This document shows, one piece after another, positions 9,107-18,818 of a DNA stretch of 64,000 nucleotides (its first letter is position 1; each line of letters begins with the position of its first letter). The translations under genes were made by a program, and so were the position numbers. This DNA comes from Chryseobacterium sp. FH2 (lineage in GTDB: Bacteria > Bacteroidota > Bacteroidia > Flavobacteriales > Weeksellaceae), in the NCBI RefSeq assembly GCF_001045455.1, contig NZ_LFNE01000005.1, positions 248,001 through 312,000 of the forward strand, written 5' to 3'. The notes under the pieces are model-generated. The model was not told the DNA's origin and made no database searches. It worked only from the letters and a program-made list of their open reading frames with translations.

Positions 9107-11053
9107 TTAGTTGAACATATACCACACAATTCCGATATTTAATCTAAAATCATAAACCGGATAATGTGGAAATGCATAAGCTTTGTTATTTGAAAGAACT
9201 GTTCCAACCTGCTGTCCTTCTATAAAGAAGAACATTTTTTTCACTTTCATATTAAAATAAACATCAACAATCGGTTGTCCGCCAATCGAGAATGAATTTG
9301 CATTGGGTAAAATATATTCGTTGATGATGGGAAAATAATCTCTCGATGCAAATTTTGAGAAATAATAGACCTTGATTCCGGTTTGCACTTCGGCCGCTTT
9401 TTTAAACCATTTTCCTTGATAAAAAATATTTGCCCTACCGATGAAACTTGGCATTGGGTACAATTCCTTATTTGTCAAAGCATTTTGGAACTGCAATCTT
9501 GTATTCAGATGAAAACTTCCATAGCTGAATGTGGCATCACCTCCAATTTGAGAAATATCTAATGAACTTTCACTTTGTTGAGGCTTTGCGTCACTATCAA
9601 AATATGTATAATTATCAATTCTAAAATAATTGGCAAATAATTTAGTCTGAAACCATTTCAGATTAATATCTCCTCCAATTTCCATGATAGACTGATTCTT
9701 TGCATTCTGTAAGTAATAATTGTATTTATTATAGATAGATGTATTTAAAAGATAATTAAAGCTTGGATAAGTACTTTGGAAATTCACTTTAGCATTTACA
9801 AAATAATCCTTAACAGGCTCAAATTTTAAATTATTTGTTGTTTTTAAATAATTTCCAAATTCATTTCCCTTTGAAAACTCTAAGAATGAATTTACCTGAA
9901 CTTTATCAAAAAGCTTGATTTGTAAATTTCCGACAGCACCGATCCTGTTTTCTTTAAGTTTTGTCGGATAGGTTAAATCATTTAAAGTAATTCCATTTTC
10001 TAATCCAAATTCCAGCATCTGATATCGCACTCCCGCATCTAATTTAAATTTTTCATTATCAAAAACTAAGCTTACCGTATTACTCAAATTATTAGAAAAT
10101 TTCTGAGTTCCTAAATTATACCCGTTAACCAATTCTGCGGGGTCTGTATACCAGTAGGATTCTAAAGCATTCTGACTATAAAAATATTTATTTCCCTGGT
10201 GAAAAATCGTATGTCTTATTCTGAAAGGAAATTTTTCAGAATTAAAAGGAGTGAACTGATGGCTTAAATAATATCTTCTATATGAAAACTGCGAACTTGA
10301 AGATGCCAAATTCACCTGTACATTTTGCCTGTTACTCGAATTACTATCCCCGGACTGGAAAAGATCATCTTCAACAATCCCTCCGTTTTCCTGATTGTTT
10401 ACATTCTGATGTAAATAATGGGCAAAGGCCTCATAATTTCCACTTTTAGAGACATAATGCCCAGAGAAAAGTGTATTATTATTGGCAGCTAATGAATTCC
10501 GATAAAGCCCCTGTGAACGAAGCCCCATATATTCTACCGCAAAGTTGAATCGTTTACCAATATTTTGAGTATAAGTTGATTTTAAAGCCGCCCCGTTTTT
10601 CATTGTATTATGATAAACAAAAGTTGCTGTCGGCGTTTTCACATCATAATACTGAATGTCATTAATTCCTAAAATTCCGTAAGATTTATTCGTGGGAAGT
10701 AAGCCTAAGTTTTGTTCGGCATTAATTTCAAAAGACAAAGGATTAAATCCTGAACCAACATTAGCAAATTGTACTCTACCAAAATTGTCTTTGTTATTAT
10801 ATTGTGTAAAAATAAATGTTTTATCAAAAGTCATAACAGTATCAAATACCTTCTTCTCTGAAAACTGTGTCTGATACTGATAATCATTAATTGTTGGTTT
10901 AAATATTTTTAAGGAATCTTTCTTTCCGGAGTCTATGACCAAGGTATCTTTTGCTGCAAGCTTTTTTTCAAGTGTATTTGAGTCTGTTTTATTAACTACC
11001 TGAGCATTAGCTATGAATCCGAAGAAAGTTATTATAAAAAGTATATACTTCAT
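9107..11053 (-). CDS. Putative porin (outer-membrane beta-barrel)
   Basis: The 648-residue protein has a signal peptide (residues 1-17, ending ANA) and then long runs of alternating polar and aromatic residues typical of an outer-membrane beta-barrel. It ends in a C-terminal aromatic strand (LNIGIVWYMFN). It matches the Bacteroidota 'putative porin' family, which commonly neighbours bshC in Flavobacteriia. The substrate is unknown. Its stop codon is 13 bases before the bshC TTG start, which suggests one transcript. The family call rests on overall pattern and neighbourhood rather than on a short diagnostic motif. Confidence 0.75.
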   Translation of the reverse strand: MKYILFIITFFGFIANAQVVNKTDSNTLEKKLAAKDTLVIDSGKKDSLKIFKPTINDYQYQTQFSEKKVFDTVMTFDKTFIFTQYNNKDNFGRVQFANVGSGFNPLSFEINAEQNLGLLPTNKSYGILGINDIQYYDVKTPTATFVYHNTMKNGAALKSTYTQNIGKRFNFAVEYMGLRSQGLYRNSLAANNNTLFSGHYVSKSGNYEAFAHYLHQNVNNQENGGIVEDDLFQSGDSNSSNRQNVQVNLASSSSQFSYRRYYLSHQFTPFNSEKFPFRIRHTIFHQGNKYFYSQNALESYWYTDPAELVNGYNLGTQKFSNNLSNTVSLVFDNEKFKLDAGVRYQMLEFGLENGITLNDLTYPTKLKENRIGAVGNLQIKLFDKVQVNSFLEFSKGNEFGNYLKTTNNLKFEPVKDYFVNAKVNFQSTYPSFNYLLNTSIYNKYNYYLQNAKNQSIMEIGGDINLKWFQTKLFANYFRIDNYTYFDSDAKPQQSESSLDISQIGGDATFSYGSFHLNTRLQFQNALTNKELYPMPSFIGRANIFYQGKWFKKAAEVQTGIKVYYFSKFASRDYFPIINEYILPNANSFSIGGQPIVDVYFNMKVKKMFFFIEGQQVGTVLSNNKAYAFPHYPVYDFRLNIGIVWYMFN

Positions 11054-11070
11054 TATTCTTTTTTGTAAAG

Positions 11071-11078
11071 CAAAAATA
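11071..11078 (-). promoter_or_regulatory. Possible -7 element for the porin-bshC transcript
   Basis: Reads TATTTTTG on the minus strand, 17 bases before the porin ATG. A -33 TTG was not found at the right distance. The element lies just after the susD terminator, where a new promoter is expected. Confidence 0.35.
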
Positions 11079-11097
11079 AGAAATAAAAGGAAATAAA

Positions 11098-11125
11098 AAA
11101 CCCTGCTTAGAGCAGGGTTTTATTA
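11098..11125 (-). terminator. Intrinsic terminator after susD
   Basis: A six-base-pair GC-rich stem (CCCTGC / GCAGGG) with a five-base loop spans 11101-11117. It is followed on the minus strand by a run of T's (from 11100 down). It lies 26 bases after the susD stop codon. Confidence 0.85.
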
Positions 11126-11142
11126 TAGATTATTTTTGATTA

Positions 11143-12609
11143 TTAATAACCAGGGTTTTGTGGCAAATTTGGGTCATTATTAATTGAAGTTACAGGTATT
11201 GGCCATTGCCATAAATAACTTGAAGCTGCTATAGTTTGAGTACTAGCAGGTGTCCCCGTACCATCTGCTCTGGCTCCTTCTCCTGTCCTTTGAAGACCTA
11301 AAGCTAAACGTTTTAAAGTGTAAAATCTGTCCATTTCAAATGCAAGTTCTAATCTCCTTTGAAGCATTATCTCATTCCATAAATTAGTTCCACTTAAAGT
11401 CACATCTGTATAACCTGCATATCTTTGCTTTTTAAGCGTATTAAGCAAAGTATTTGCTAAAGTCTCGTTTCCAATTTTATATGCCGCTTCTGCAACATTT
11501 AAATAAACTTCCGCAGTTCTTAAATACTTAATTTCTATAATATTTAAAGATGAGGTTTCTGCTGTGTTTGTAGCATATTTAACAACAGAATTAGCTGTAA
11601 GACTGTTAACTCCTGAAACATAGGTACTTTGTCTCATATATGCAGATTTTCTAACATCAGTTGGAGTAAATAACTCATAAACAGATTTAGGCACTACATA
11701 TTCGGCTCTGATATTACCTCCTGTAGCAGTAGCACCTTGTTGATATACTGTACCAGTAGTAACCGCTTCGTTTGCAGAATTTAAAACTTTAAACAAAACT
11801 CCATCTGTATTATTAGAAGACCAAACTAAAGGGAAATTAGACAAAGAGCCAACGCTTGAAGACATTGAAATCGATTGTTGTCCATAATTTACAGTATTCT
11901 GATAATCTCCTTTATATAAATAAACTCTCGATAACATACCAAGAATTGCAGGTTTAGTAAGCCTTCCTTTATCTGTTGAATTCCCTATATTATTAGCTGC
12001 AAAAGTTAAGTCATCAATAATTTTATCATATACTTGAGCAACAGTTAATTTTCGACCAAAAGAAGTCCCCATAGGTTCATAGGTATCAACATAATCAATA
12101 CCCATTGATGAATTTGCATCACTACTTTGAGTTGGAATTTTACAATATGCACGGACTAAATCAAAATGTATCATTGCTCTAATACCTCTAGCTTGCGCCA
12201 TGATATCATTTTTATCAGCACCATCGGGTAAATTATTAATATATAACATTGGCAAATTAGCATAACTAATTGCTTTATAACCATATATAAATAAATTAGT
12301 TACAGACCCTACTCCTCCATTAAAATTCCAGTTATATGCAAGAAAATTAGTTTGTCTTCCTAATGGACTAATAACCAAATTATCAGATATTTCATCGGGA
12401 ATAGCAAGTTGATTAGTATCTCCTGCAAAATATCCACTATTTTTCATTGCATCATATGCTGCATTAATTCCAGCTTGAAATCCGCTAACAGTTTTAAAAG
12501 CATCTATAGTTGCTACTTTTTGAGGAGAAGTTTGTTCTAAGTCTCTTTCGCAAGAACTCATAATGCCTAAAGAAACTAAACCTATAATTAAATATTTAAT
12601 ATTTTTCAT
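11143..12609 (-). CDS. SusD/RagB-family nutrient-binding lipoprotein
   Basis: The 488-residue protein is a surface lipoprotein partner of a SusC TonB-dependent transporter. It has a lipoprotein signal (residues 1-19, lipobox MSSC with Cys19). The SusD TPR-like core is visible in the RGIRAMIHFDLVRAYCKIP segment near residues 135-153, KPAILGMLSRVYLYKGDY at about 220-237, and the C-terminal QRRLELAFEMDRFYTLKR stretch. SusD proteins bind the ligand and form a lid on SusC. The gene begins 10 bases after susC ends. No glycosidase, peptidase or regulator is adjacent, so the substrate cannot be inferred. Confidence 0.93.
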   Translation of the reverse strand: MKNIKYLIIGLVSLGIMSSCERDLEQTSPQKVATIDAFKTVSGFQAGINAAYDAMKNSGYFAGDTNQLAIPDEISDNLVISPLGRQTNFLAYNWNFNGGVGSVTNLFIYGYKAISYANLPMLYINNLPDGADKNDIMAQARGIRAMIHFDLVRAYCKIPTQSSDANSSMGIDYVDTYEPMGTSFGRKLTVAQVYDKIIDDLTFAANNIGNSTDKGRLTKPAILGMLSRVYLYKGDYQNTVNYGQQSISMSSSVGSLSNFPLVWSSNNTDGVLFKVLNSANEAVTTGTVYQQGATATGGNIRAEYVVPKSVYELFTPTDVRKSAYMRQSTYVSGVNSLTANSVVKYATNTAETSSLNIIEIKYLRTAEVYLNVAEAAYKIGNETLANTLLNTLKKQRYAGYTDVTLSGTNLWNEIMLQRRLELAFEMDRFYTLKRLALGLQRTGEGARADGTGTPASTQTIAASSYLWQWPIPVTSINNDPNLPQNPGY

Positions 12610-12619
12610 TTTTTATCCT

Positions 12620-15436
12620 TTAAAATTTTAAATCAAATCCAATTGTAAATGTTTTAACATTTGGGTAAGAATATGCATAATATGAGTTAGGTACATAATT
12701 AGTGGTATTTTCACTCATTCCTATTGCAGATTCAGGATCTCCTTCAAATTTAGTCCACGTATATAAATTCTGTCCTTGTATATATACTCTAAATGAATTG
12801 AAAAAAGCATTTTCACCAAGGATCTCCTTATCGAATGTATATCCAATACTTAAACTTCTGAATTTAATATAATCTGTTTTTTGAAGAAAATAATCTGTTG
12901 TATATATTCCTTCATCAGACGGTTTAGGTAACACATTAGTATCTCCTGGATTTTGCCAATAATTAAAAGCATCAGTACTTTTATTAGTGTTATATTGTGC
13001 CGGATCAAGTCTGTCCAAAGCCGCATAATTTAATGCCCAACCTCCAAACTTATAACTAAACTCAGCACTCAAATCAAACTTCTTGTACGAAAATGACGTT
13101 CCAAACCCACCATATACCTTAGGCAAAGGAGACTTATCTGTAATATTCTGAATATCAGAAGTACTATAAACATTTGTAGCTGTCCCGCCAGGCAAATTAT
13201 AAAATGTTTCTCCAGGATTTGGAGTTGTTCTATTTGTATAATATAGAGCCTCTCCATTATCAGGATTTACACCAGCATTCCTAACTAATCTAAAAATATA
13301 TGGCATCTCACCAACTTTTAACATACTATTTCCATAGTATCCAGTTATTCTTTCAGTCTCTCCATTTTTTAAAGCTAACAGTTTATTTTTTACATTGGCA
13401 ATATTTCCATGAATATTCCAATTTATTCTGCTATTTTTAATAATATCATACGAAAGTTCAGCTTCAATACCTTTATTTTCCATATCCCCTACGTTATCAT
13501 ACGTGGTATATCCTCCTAGTATATCAACACCTGAAACTTGTTGTAAGAAATCATTTCTTTTGGTTTTAAAATATTCAAATGAGCCTCTAAGTCTACTACC
13601 ATACACAAAATCAAACCCATAGTTTTGCATTTTTGCCACTTCCCACTTCAGATTAGGATTACCATAAGTAACTTCATAAGCTGTAGGTGCTGTTCCATAT
13701 AATCCAAAGCTTGCATATCCAATATTAACATAATCTGGAATTGTACTATCATTACCAACTGTACCATATGAAGCTCTTAATTTGAATGTTTTTAGATCTG
13801 TGTTTGCTAGAAAATTCTCTTTAGCAATATTCCATCCAGCACTTACACTCCAAAAATTACCAAATTTATTATTTGCTCCAAATCTAGAACTCCCATCCCT
13901 CCTCAATGAAGCACTAATAAAGTACTTTTTAGCAAAATCATAATCTAATAATCCAGCAAATGAGCTTAATGTATATATTGTTTTTGTAGACGTAGAAGTC
14001 AATATCGTTGAATAATTAGCTAATTGATAAGGATTTAATAATTCATTATTTTTATTTTGTTTAGAAGATGACATTGTGTTTGATGTCCCTTGATAAAACT
14101 CATGGAAAACGGTTAAATTAATGTGATGAGAATTAAATGTTTTATCAAAATCCAATCTATTATTAATAGTATAATTAAAAAGATCATTATTACTATTTGA
14201 TAACCAACCATTTGCATATCCTAATATTCCTCCTAGTGTAGACCCTGGAAATATTGCCGACCACCCTTTAAGCTGAGCGTAAGTCCCCATTAAACTTGAT
14301 CTGAATTTTAAATAATCAGTAAATTTATATTCACCATATAAATTACCATTCAGCCTTAAATTCTTATTAAAATTTGGGTTTGAATGAACCGCCTCTGTAA
14401 AAGGGAAACCTGCAGATGTTGAATTATAGCTCCCATCTGGATTAAAAACAGGTTCATAAGGATTTGCACTATACATAAAATTAATTGGATTTTGTGCATT
14501 ATATAATTCTCTTTGGTTATCAGTTAATTGATATTGAAGAGATGTACTTATACCCAATTTTACTTTCTCTGTTAATTGACTATCAAAATTAAATCTGGCA
14601 GAATATCTTTTTAGAGCATCGAGATTACGTATAATGCCTGAATTATGATCATAACCCAATGAATAATAGTAAGAATTTTTACTATCTCCTCCGTTAGCGC
14701 TAAATAAGTAAGACTCTTCGGACGAAGTCTGCAAAACATCTTTCTGCCAATCATGATTTAAGGCTGTCAATGCAGATATCTGTGACGATGTCCAAGGTTC
14801 AAAACCTACATCATCAGCAATTGCATTCTCCCATTTTAATTTCTGTGACGCATCCATCATCTGGAAATTTAGTTCTTTATCAGAAATCTTTTTGGAGAAA
14901 CCAAACCTAGTTTGCAACATATAAGTCGGTTTACCAGAAGCACCTCTTTTGGTCGTTACAACAAGTACTCCAGCTGATGCTCTAGAGCCATATTGAGCAG
15001 TTGATGCTGCATCTTTTAATATTGTCACCGATTCTACTTCACTAGGATTCAACGCATTGAATTGAGCTATTGAAACATACATCCCATCAAGAACGACTAA
15101 TGGATCTAGGTTACCCAAACCAGCAACACCACGAATCTGAATAGATCCGCCATCTCCGGGTTTACCTCCATTTGCTTGAACTAAAACTCCCGGAGCCTTA
15201 CCTTGAAGCATATTTGTCATTGAAAGGGTTGACTGTTGTTCAGAAAATTCTTTGGATGAAATAACTGATTGAGCTTGTATAATCTCATCTGCTTTCTTGG
15301 TTTTGTAACCAGTTACAACTACCTCTTCAATTTGCTTTTCTTTGGTTGCTGTATCTTTCTTTGTTGTTTGTGCAAAAGCAGTTTGTCCTAAGAAAAACAA
15401 AGCTCCTGCACTTAATACACGTAGTTTAACATTCAT
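12620..15436 (-). CDS. SusC/RagA-family TonB-dependent outer-membrane transporter
   Basis: This 938-residue transporter has a signal peptide (1-22). It then goes almost directly to a TonB-box-like EEVVVTGY (residues 37-44), the plug domain with the SusC signature VLDGMYV and SVTILKDAASTAQYGSRASAGVLVVTTKRG (about 117-165), and a long beta-barrel ending in FTIGFDLKF. The N-terminal carboxypeptidase-regulatory-like domain of classical SusC proteins is missing, as in many Chryseobacterium homologues. It imports an oligomeric nutrient together with the following susD. The promoter region contains a palindrome that could be an operator. Confidence 0.94.
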   Translation of the reverse strand: MNVKLRVLSAGALFFLGQTAFAQTTKKDTATKEKQIEEVVVTGYKTKKADEIIQAQSVISSKEFSEQQSTLSMTNMLQGKAPGVLVQANGGKPGDGGSIQIRGVAGLGNLDPLVVLDGMYVSIAQFNALNPSEVESVTILKDAASTAQYGSRASAGVLVVTTKRGASGKPTYMLQTRFGFSKKISDKELNFQMMDASQKLKWENAIADDVGFEPWTSSQISALTALNHDWQKDVLQTSSEESYLFSANGGDSKNSYYYSLGYDHNSGIIRNLDALKRYSARFNFDSQLTEKVKLGISTSLQYQLTDNQRELYNAQNPINFMYSANPYEPVFNPDGSYNSTSAGFPFTEAVHSNPNFNKNLRLNGNLYGEYKFTDYLKFRSSLMGTYAQLKGWSAIFPGSTLGGILGYANGWLSNSNNDLFNYTINNRLDFDKTFNSHHINLTVFHEFYQGTSNTMSSSKQNKNNELLNPYQLANYSTILTSTSTKTIYTLSSFAGLLDYDFAKKYFISASLRRDGSSRFGANNKFGNFWSVSAGWNIAKENFLANTDLKTFKLRASYGTVGNDSTIPDYVNIGYASFGLYGTAPTAYEVTYGNPNLKWEVAKMQNYGFDFVYGSRLRGSFEYFKTKRNDFLQQVSGVDILGGYTTYDNVGDMENKGIEAELSYDIIKNSRINWNIHGNIANVKNKLLALKNGETERITGYYGNSMLKVGEMPYIFRLVRNAGVNPDNGEALYYTNRTTPNPGETFYNLPGGTATNVYSTSDIQNITDKSPLPKVYGGFGTSFSYKKFDLSAEFSYKFGGWALNYAALDRLDPAQYNTNKSTDAFNYWQNPGDTNVLPKPSDEGIYTTDYFLQKTDYIKFRSLSIGYTFDKEILGENAFFNSFRVYIQGQNLYTWTKFEGDPESAIGMSENTTNYVPNSYYAYSYPNVKTFTIGFDLKF

Positions 15437-15464
15437 ATTAACAAATTTTAATATATTTAATGGG

Positions 15465-15495
15465 CAAATATGTTAATAAATATTAACATTTGCAA
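15465..15495 (-). promoter_or_regulatory. Promoter of susC-susD
   Basis: On the minus strand a TTG (15495-15493) and CATATTTG (15472-15465; consensus TAnnTTTG with one mismatch) are separated by 20 bases. The start codon is 29 bases downstream of the -7 element. The spacer carries the inverted repeat listed separately. Confidence 0.5.
15471..15488. promoter_or_regulatory. 18-bp inverted repeat, candidate operator of susCD
   Basis: TGTTAAT-AAAT-ATTAACA is a perfect 7+4+7 inverted repeat, further flanked by GCAAA-like sequence on both sides. It occupies the spacer between the -33 and -7 elements of the susC promoter, where a bound protein would block RNA polymerase. The cognate regulator is not identified. 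Confidence 0.45.
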
Positions 15496-15690
15496 GTTTT
15501 TTTATCACATATTAAGAACCTCCTTTTACATTTTAAGTTAAAAATTCCATAAAACAAATAAAATTTAACAATAATAGGAGGTTATTTTTCAAAAAAATAC
15601 AAAATATTTACAATAAAAAAAACATTTAACAGCTTTTTATTAAAAAATAAAATATTATTTAGAATAATTATAAATTAAAAGGATTAAAAA
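15496..15690. other. AT-rich intergenic remainder upstream of susC
   Basis: This is the rest of the 308-base gap between infB and susC. It is made mostly of A and T runs. Apart from the promoter and the infB terminator listed separately, I see no gene or structured element. Confidence 0.4.
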
Positions 15691-15693
15691 AAT

Positions 15694-15722
15694 AAAAAAC
15701 CCGCTTCATAAGAAGCGGGTTT
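15694..15722 (-). terminator. Intrinsic terminator after infB
   Basis: A perfect eight-base-pair stem (CCCGCTTC / GAAGCGGG, 15700-15719) with loop ATAA is followed on the minus strand by six T's and a further T-rich run. It lies 25 bases after the infB stop and ends the rimP-nusA-infB operon. Confidence 0.9.
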
Positions 15723-15744
15723 ATTTTTATTATAAAAAGTAGAG

Positions 15745-18741
15745 TTATTTCAACTTTTTCTTTACGGCAACTTGCTCGTAAACTTCTAGTATATCGCCGA
15801 TTTCGATATCATTATATCCCTTCAAATTCAATCCACATTCGTAACCTTTTGTTACTTCTTTGACATCATCTTTGAAACGTTTCAAACTTTCTAATTCTCC
15901 ATCAAATTTCACAATACCATCACGAAGAACCCTTACTTTTGAATTTCTGGCAACTTTTCCTGAAAGAACCATACATCCGGCAATTGTTCCGACTTTAGAA
16001 ATCTTAAATACCTCTCTGATCTCAACATTACCAATTACTTGCTCTTTAATTTCAGGAGAAAGCATCCCTTCCATAGCCTCTTTCACTTCTTCAATAGCAG
16101 CATAGATTACAGAGTAATTTCTAATTTCAATCTCCTCTTTATCTGCAAGATCTTTAGCATTAGCACCAGCTCTTACATTAAATCCGATGATAATAGCATC
16201 TGAAGCCGCAGCCAGGTTAACGTCTGATTCGGTAATCTGCCCAACACCTTTATGAAGGATATTTACGTTAATTTCAGCAGTTGACAATCTTTGTAATTGA
16301 TCAGATAATGCCTCTACAGAACCATCCACATCACCTTTTAAGATGATATTCAATTCTTTGAAATCACCTAAGGCAATTCTTCTACCCAGCTCTTCAAGTG
16401 TTGTATGCTTTTTAGTTCTGATAGAAAGTTCTCTTTGAAGCTGTTCCCTTTTATTAGCAATAGTTTTAGCTTCACTTTCATCAGCATACACTTTAAATTT
16501 ATCACCAGCTGTAGGAGCCCCGTCTAACCCTAAAATTGTAACAGGAATCGAAGGACCCGCTTCAGTAAGATTTCTTCCTCTTTCATCAAGCATTGCCTTC
16601 ACCTTACCATGATTCTTACCTGCCAATACATAGTCACCAACCCTTAATGTTCCTGACTGTACTAACATCGTAGCAACATATCCTCTTCCTTTATCTAATG
16701 AAGCTTCAATTACAACTCCTTGTGCATTTCTATCAGGATTTGCTTTTAATTCTAGCATTTCTGCCTGAAGTAAAACTTTCTCCAATAATACATCTACGTT
16801 ATTCCCAAACTTAGCAGAAATTTCCTGAGCCTGAACATTTCCTCCCCATTCTTCTACTAAAATATTCATTCCGGAAAGTTGTTGACGAACATTATCAGGA
16901 TTAGCATTTGGTTTATCCACTTTATTGATTGCAATAATCATTGGTACACCCGCAGCCTGTGCGTGAGAAATAGCTTCTTTTGTCTGAGGCATCACATCAT
17001 CATCGGCTGCTATTACAATAATTGCAATATCCGTGATCTGAGCACCTCTCGCTCTCATCGCTGTAAAGGCTTCGTGACCTGGTGTATCTAAGAATGTAAT
17101 TCTTTGACCGTTTTCCAATTTCACATTATAGGCCCCGATATGCTGTGTAATACCTCCTGATTCACCAGCAATTACGTTTGTTTTTCTAACGTAGTCAAGC
17201 AATGAAGTTTTACCATGGTCAACGTGTCCCATTACTGTTACAATTGGAGCTCTTGGAGATAAATCTTCTTCATTGTCGATTTCTTCTTCAACTTCAGATT
17301 CACCAAGTTCTGCATCTGAGAACTCAATTTTATAACCAAATTCATCAGCAACTAATAATAATGTATCAGCTTCCAACCTTTGGTTCATTGTAACCATTAC
17401 ACCAAGTGAGAAACAAGCTGAAATTACTTCTGTAGGAGAAACATTCATTAAGCTCGCTAATTCACCAACAGTGATAAATTCCGTTACTTTTAATGTTCTG
17501 TCTGCCGCATCAATTTCTTGCTGACGTTCATCTTGTTCTCTACGGAAGTTCCTTTTGTCTTTTCTGTGTTTAGCAGATTTAGACTTTCCTCCTTTATTTG
17601 TTAATTTCTCAAGAGTTTCCTTGATTTGATTTTTAACCTGCTCATCTGTCAATTCAACAGGCATCGTTCTCTGTCCCGGTCTGTTATTACCAAAACGGTT
17701 CCCGCCACCTTGGCCGGGTGGACGATTTCCCTGACCACCTTGACCTGGTGGACGGTTTCCTTGATTATTATTACCAAAACGATTTCCACCACCTTGGCCC
17801 GGCGGACGGTTTCCGCCACCTTGACCTCCCTGGCCCTGAGGACGGTTTTGATTATTTCCTTGAGGACGGTTTCCCTGACCACCTCCTTGGTTATTATTAC
17901 CGCCTTGCTGGTTATTTCCACCCTGCTGGTTATTATTACCTCCAGGCTTTTCAATTCTTTTTCTTTTCTTTTTCGCTCCAGAACTTGGTTTTGGTGCAAA
18001 TTGAGTCAGGTCGATCTTTTCTCCGACAATCTTAGGACCGTCAAGTTTTTGATAAACTGTTTCAATTTTTTGTGGTTCCTGAGATTCTTCTTCAGGTTTT
18101 TTAGGTTCTCCTTTTGCCTCCGCAGGTTTAGCAGGAGTTTCAGCTACCGGTTTTGGAGCTTCTTTTACAGTTTCAACCGGTTTTTGCACAGGTTTTTCTT
18201 CTGCTTTTTTCCCCTCTTCTCTAGGTTTATCTTTTTTCACAGGCCTGTTTCTAGACTCTATTTGAGACAAATCAATTTTATCCAGAACTTTAAATTCCTG
18301 TTTTTCAGGAGCTGCTTTTCCTTCAGGAGCAGGAGCAACTTCTTCTTTCTTATCCTCAACTACAATCTTTTTTTCTTCAACGATAGGAGCTGGTTTTTCA
18401 ACAGGAGTTTCCTCAACTTCAGGTTTTTTAGGTTCTAAATCTATTTTACCTAAAATTTTAGTTTCCGGTTTATTAGCTTTAGCTCTTATTACTTCAGGGG
18501 TTTTCTTTTCTTCAATTTCCAGTTTTTCTTCGGGAACTTTCGTGATCACCACCTCATGGGAAGCTTTACGCTGCTCGCCATCTTTGGCAAACTCAGCTTC
18601 CAATGCAGAATATGCCGCTTCTTCTAATTGAGCGTTAGGATTGCTTTCAACCTCGATACCCTTAGCTTGTAAAAATTCCACTAATCTGGACATCGAAATA
18701 TTGAATTCCTTAACCGCTTTATTTAATCTAATTTTTGGCAT
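15745..18741 (-). CDS. infB: Translation initiation factor IF-2
   Basis: IF-2 is the GTPase that brings formyl-methionyl-tRNA to the ribosome and promotes subunit joining. The 998-residue protein has an N-terminal IF2_N helix (residues 1-55), a long Lys/Pro/Glu-rich linker (60-260), a Gly/Asn/Gln/Arg/Pro low-complexity block (about 265-365), a second IF2_N segment (about 425-475), and the GTPase domain with GHVDHGKTS (G1), DTPGHEAF (G3) and NKVD (G4). The beta-barrel and C-terminal tRNA-binding domains follow and are complete. It is the last gene of the rimP-nusA-infB operon, 77 bases after nusA. Confidence 0.97.
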   Translation of the reverse strand: MPKIRLNKAVKEFNISMSRLVEFLQAKGIEVESNPNAQLEEAAYSALEAEFAKDGEQRKASHEVVITKVPEEKLEIEEKKTPEVIRAKANKPETKILGKIDLEPKKPEVEETPVEKPAPIVEEKKIVVEDKKEEVAPAPEGKAAPEKQEFKVLDKIDLSQIESRNRPVKKDKPREEGKKAEEKPVQKPVETVKEAPKPVAETPAKPAEAKGEPKKPEEESQEPQKIETVYQKLDGPKIVGEKIDLTQFAPKPSSGAKKKRKRIEKPGGNNNQQGGNNQQGGNNNQGGGQGNRPQGNNQNRPQGQGGQGGGNRPPGQGGGNRFGNNNQGNRPPGQGGQGNRPPGQGGGNRFGNNRPGQRTMPVELTDEQVKNQIKETLEKLTNKGGKSKSAKHRKDKRNFRREQDERQQEIDAADRTLKVTEFITVGELASLMNVSPTEVISACFSLGVMVTMNQRLEADTLLLVADEFGYKIEFSDAELGESEVEEEIDNEEDLSPRAPIVTVMGHVDHGKTSLLDYVRKTNVIAGESGGITQHIGAYNVKLENGQRITFLDTPGHEAFTAMRARGAQITDIAIIVIAADDDVMPQTKEAISHAQAAGVPMIIAINKVDKPNANPDNVRQQLSGMNILVEEWGGNVQAQEISAKFGNNVDVLLEKVLLQAEMLELKANPDRNAQGVVIEASLDKGRGYVATMLVQSGTLRVGDYVLAGKNHGKVKAMLDERGRNLTEAGPSIPVTILGLDGAPTAGDKFKVYADESEAKTIANKREQLQRELSIRTKKHTTLEELGRRIALGDFKELNIILKGDVDGSVEALSDQLQRLSTAEINVNILHKGVGQITESDVNLAAASDAIIIGFNVRAGANAKDLADKEEIEIRNYSVIYAAIEEVKEAMEGMLSPEIKEQVIGNVEIREVFKISKVGTIAGCMVLSGKVARNSKVRVLRDGIVKFDGELESLKRFKDDVKEVTKGYECGLNLKGYNDIEIGDILEVYEQVAVKKKLK
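17686..17946 (-). repeat. Low-complexity Gly/Asn/Gln/Pro repeat region inside infB
   Basis: The reading frame here encodes repeating units such as GNNQQGGNN and GNRPPGQGG. The DNA shows imperfect direct copies, for example the stretches beginning at about 17,690 and 17,771 share a near-identical block of about 25 bases. Such repeats can expand or contract, so length may vary among strains. The region sits in the flexible linker before the GTPase domain. Confidence 0.7.
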
Positions 18742-18818
18742 CTATATTATTTACTGTTTTTTAATTCTTAAAATTAAAGTATTTCTTTTTTACTATTTAT
18801 TAAAATTTATTTAAAATC

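Noticed and set aside
9094..9129. ATG at 9129 as the start of BshC
   Set aside because: It adds 12 residues unlike the family and overlaps the porin gene's end; the TTG at 9093 gives the usual N-terminus.
17626..18438. A 270-codon open frame on the plus strand opposite infB
   Set aside because: It is the mirror of the low-complexity, Lys/Glu/Pro-rich linker of IF-2; its product is a Phe/Arg/Ser-rich string with no domain features.
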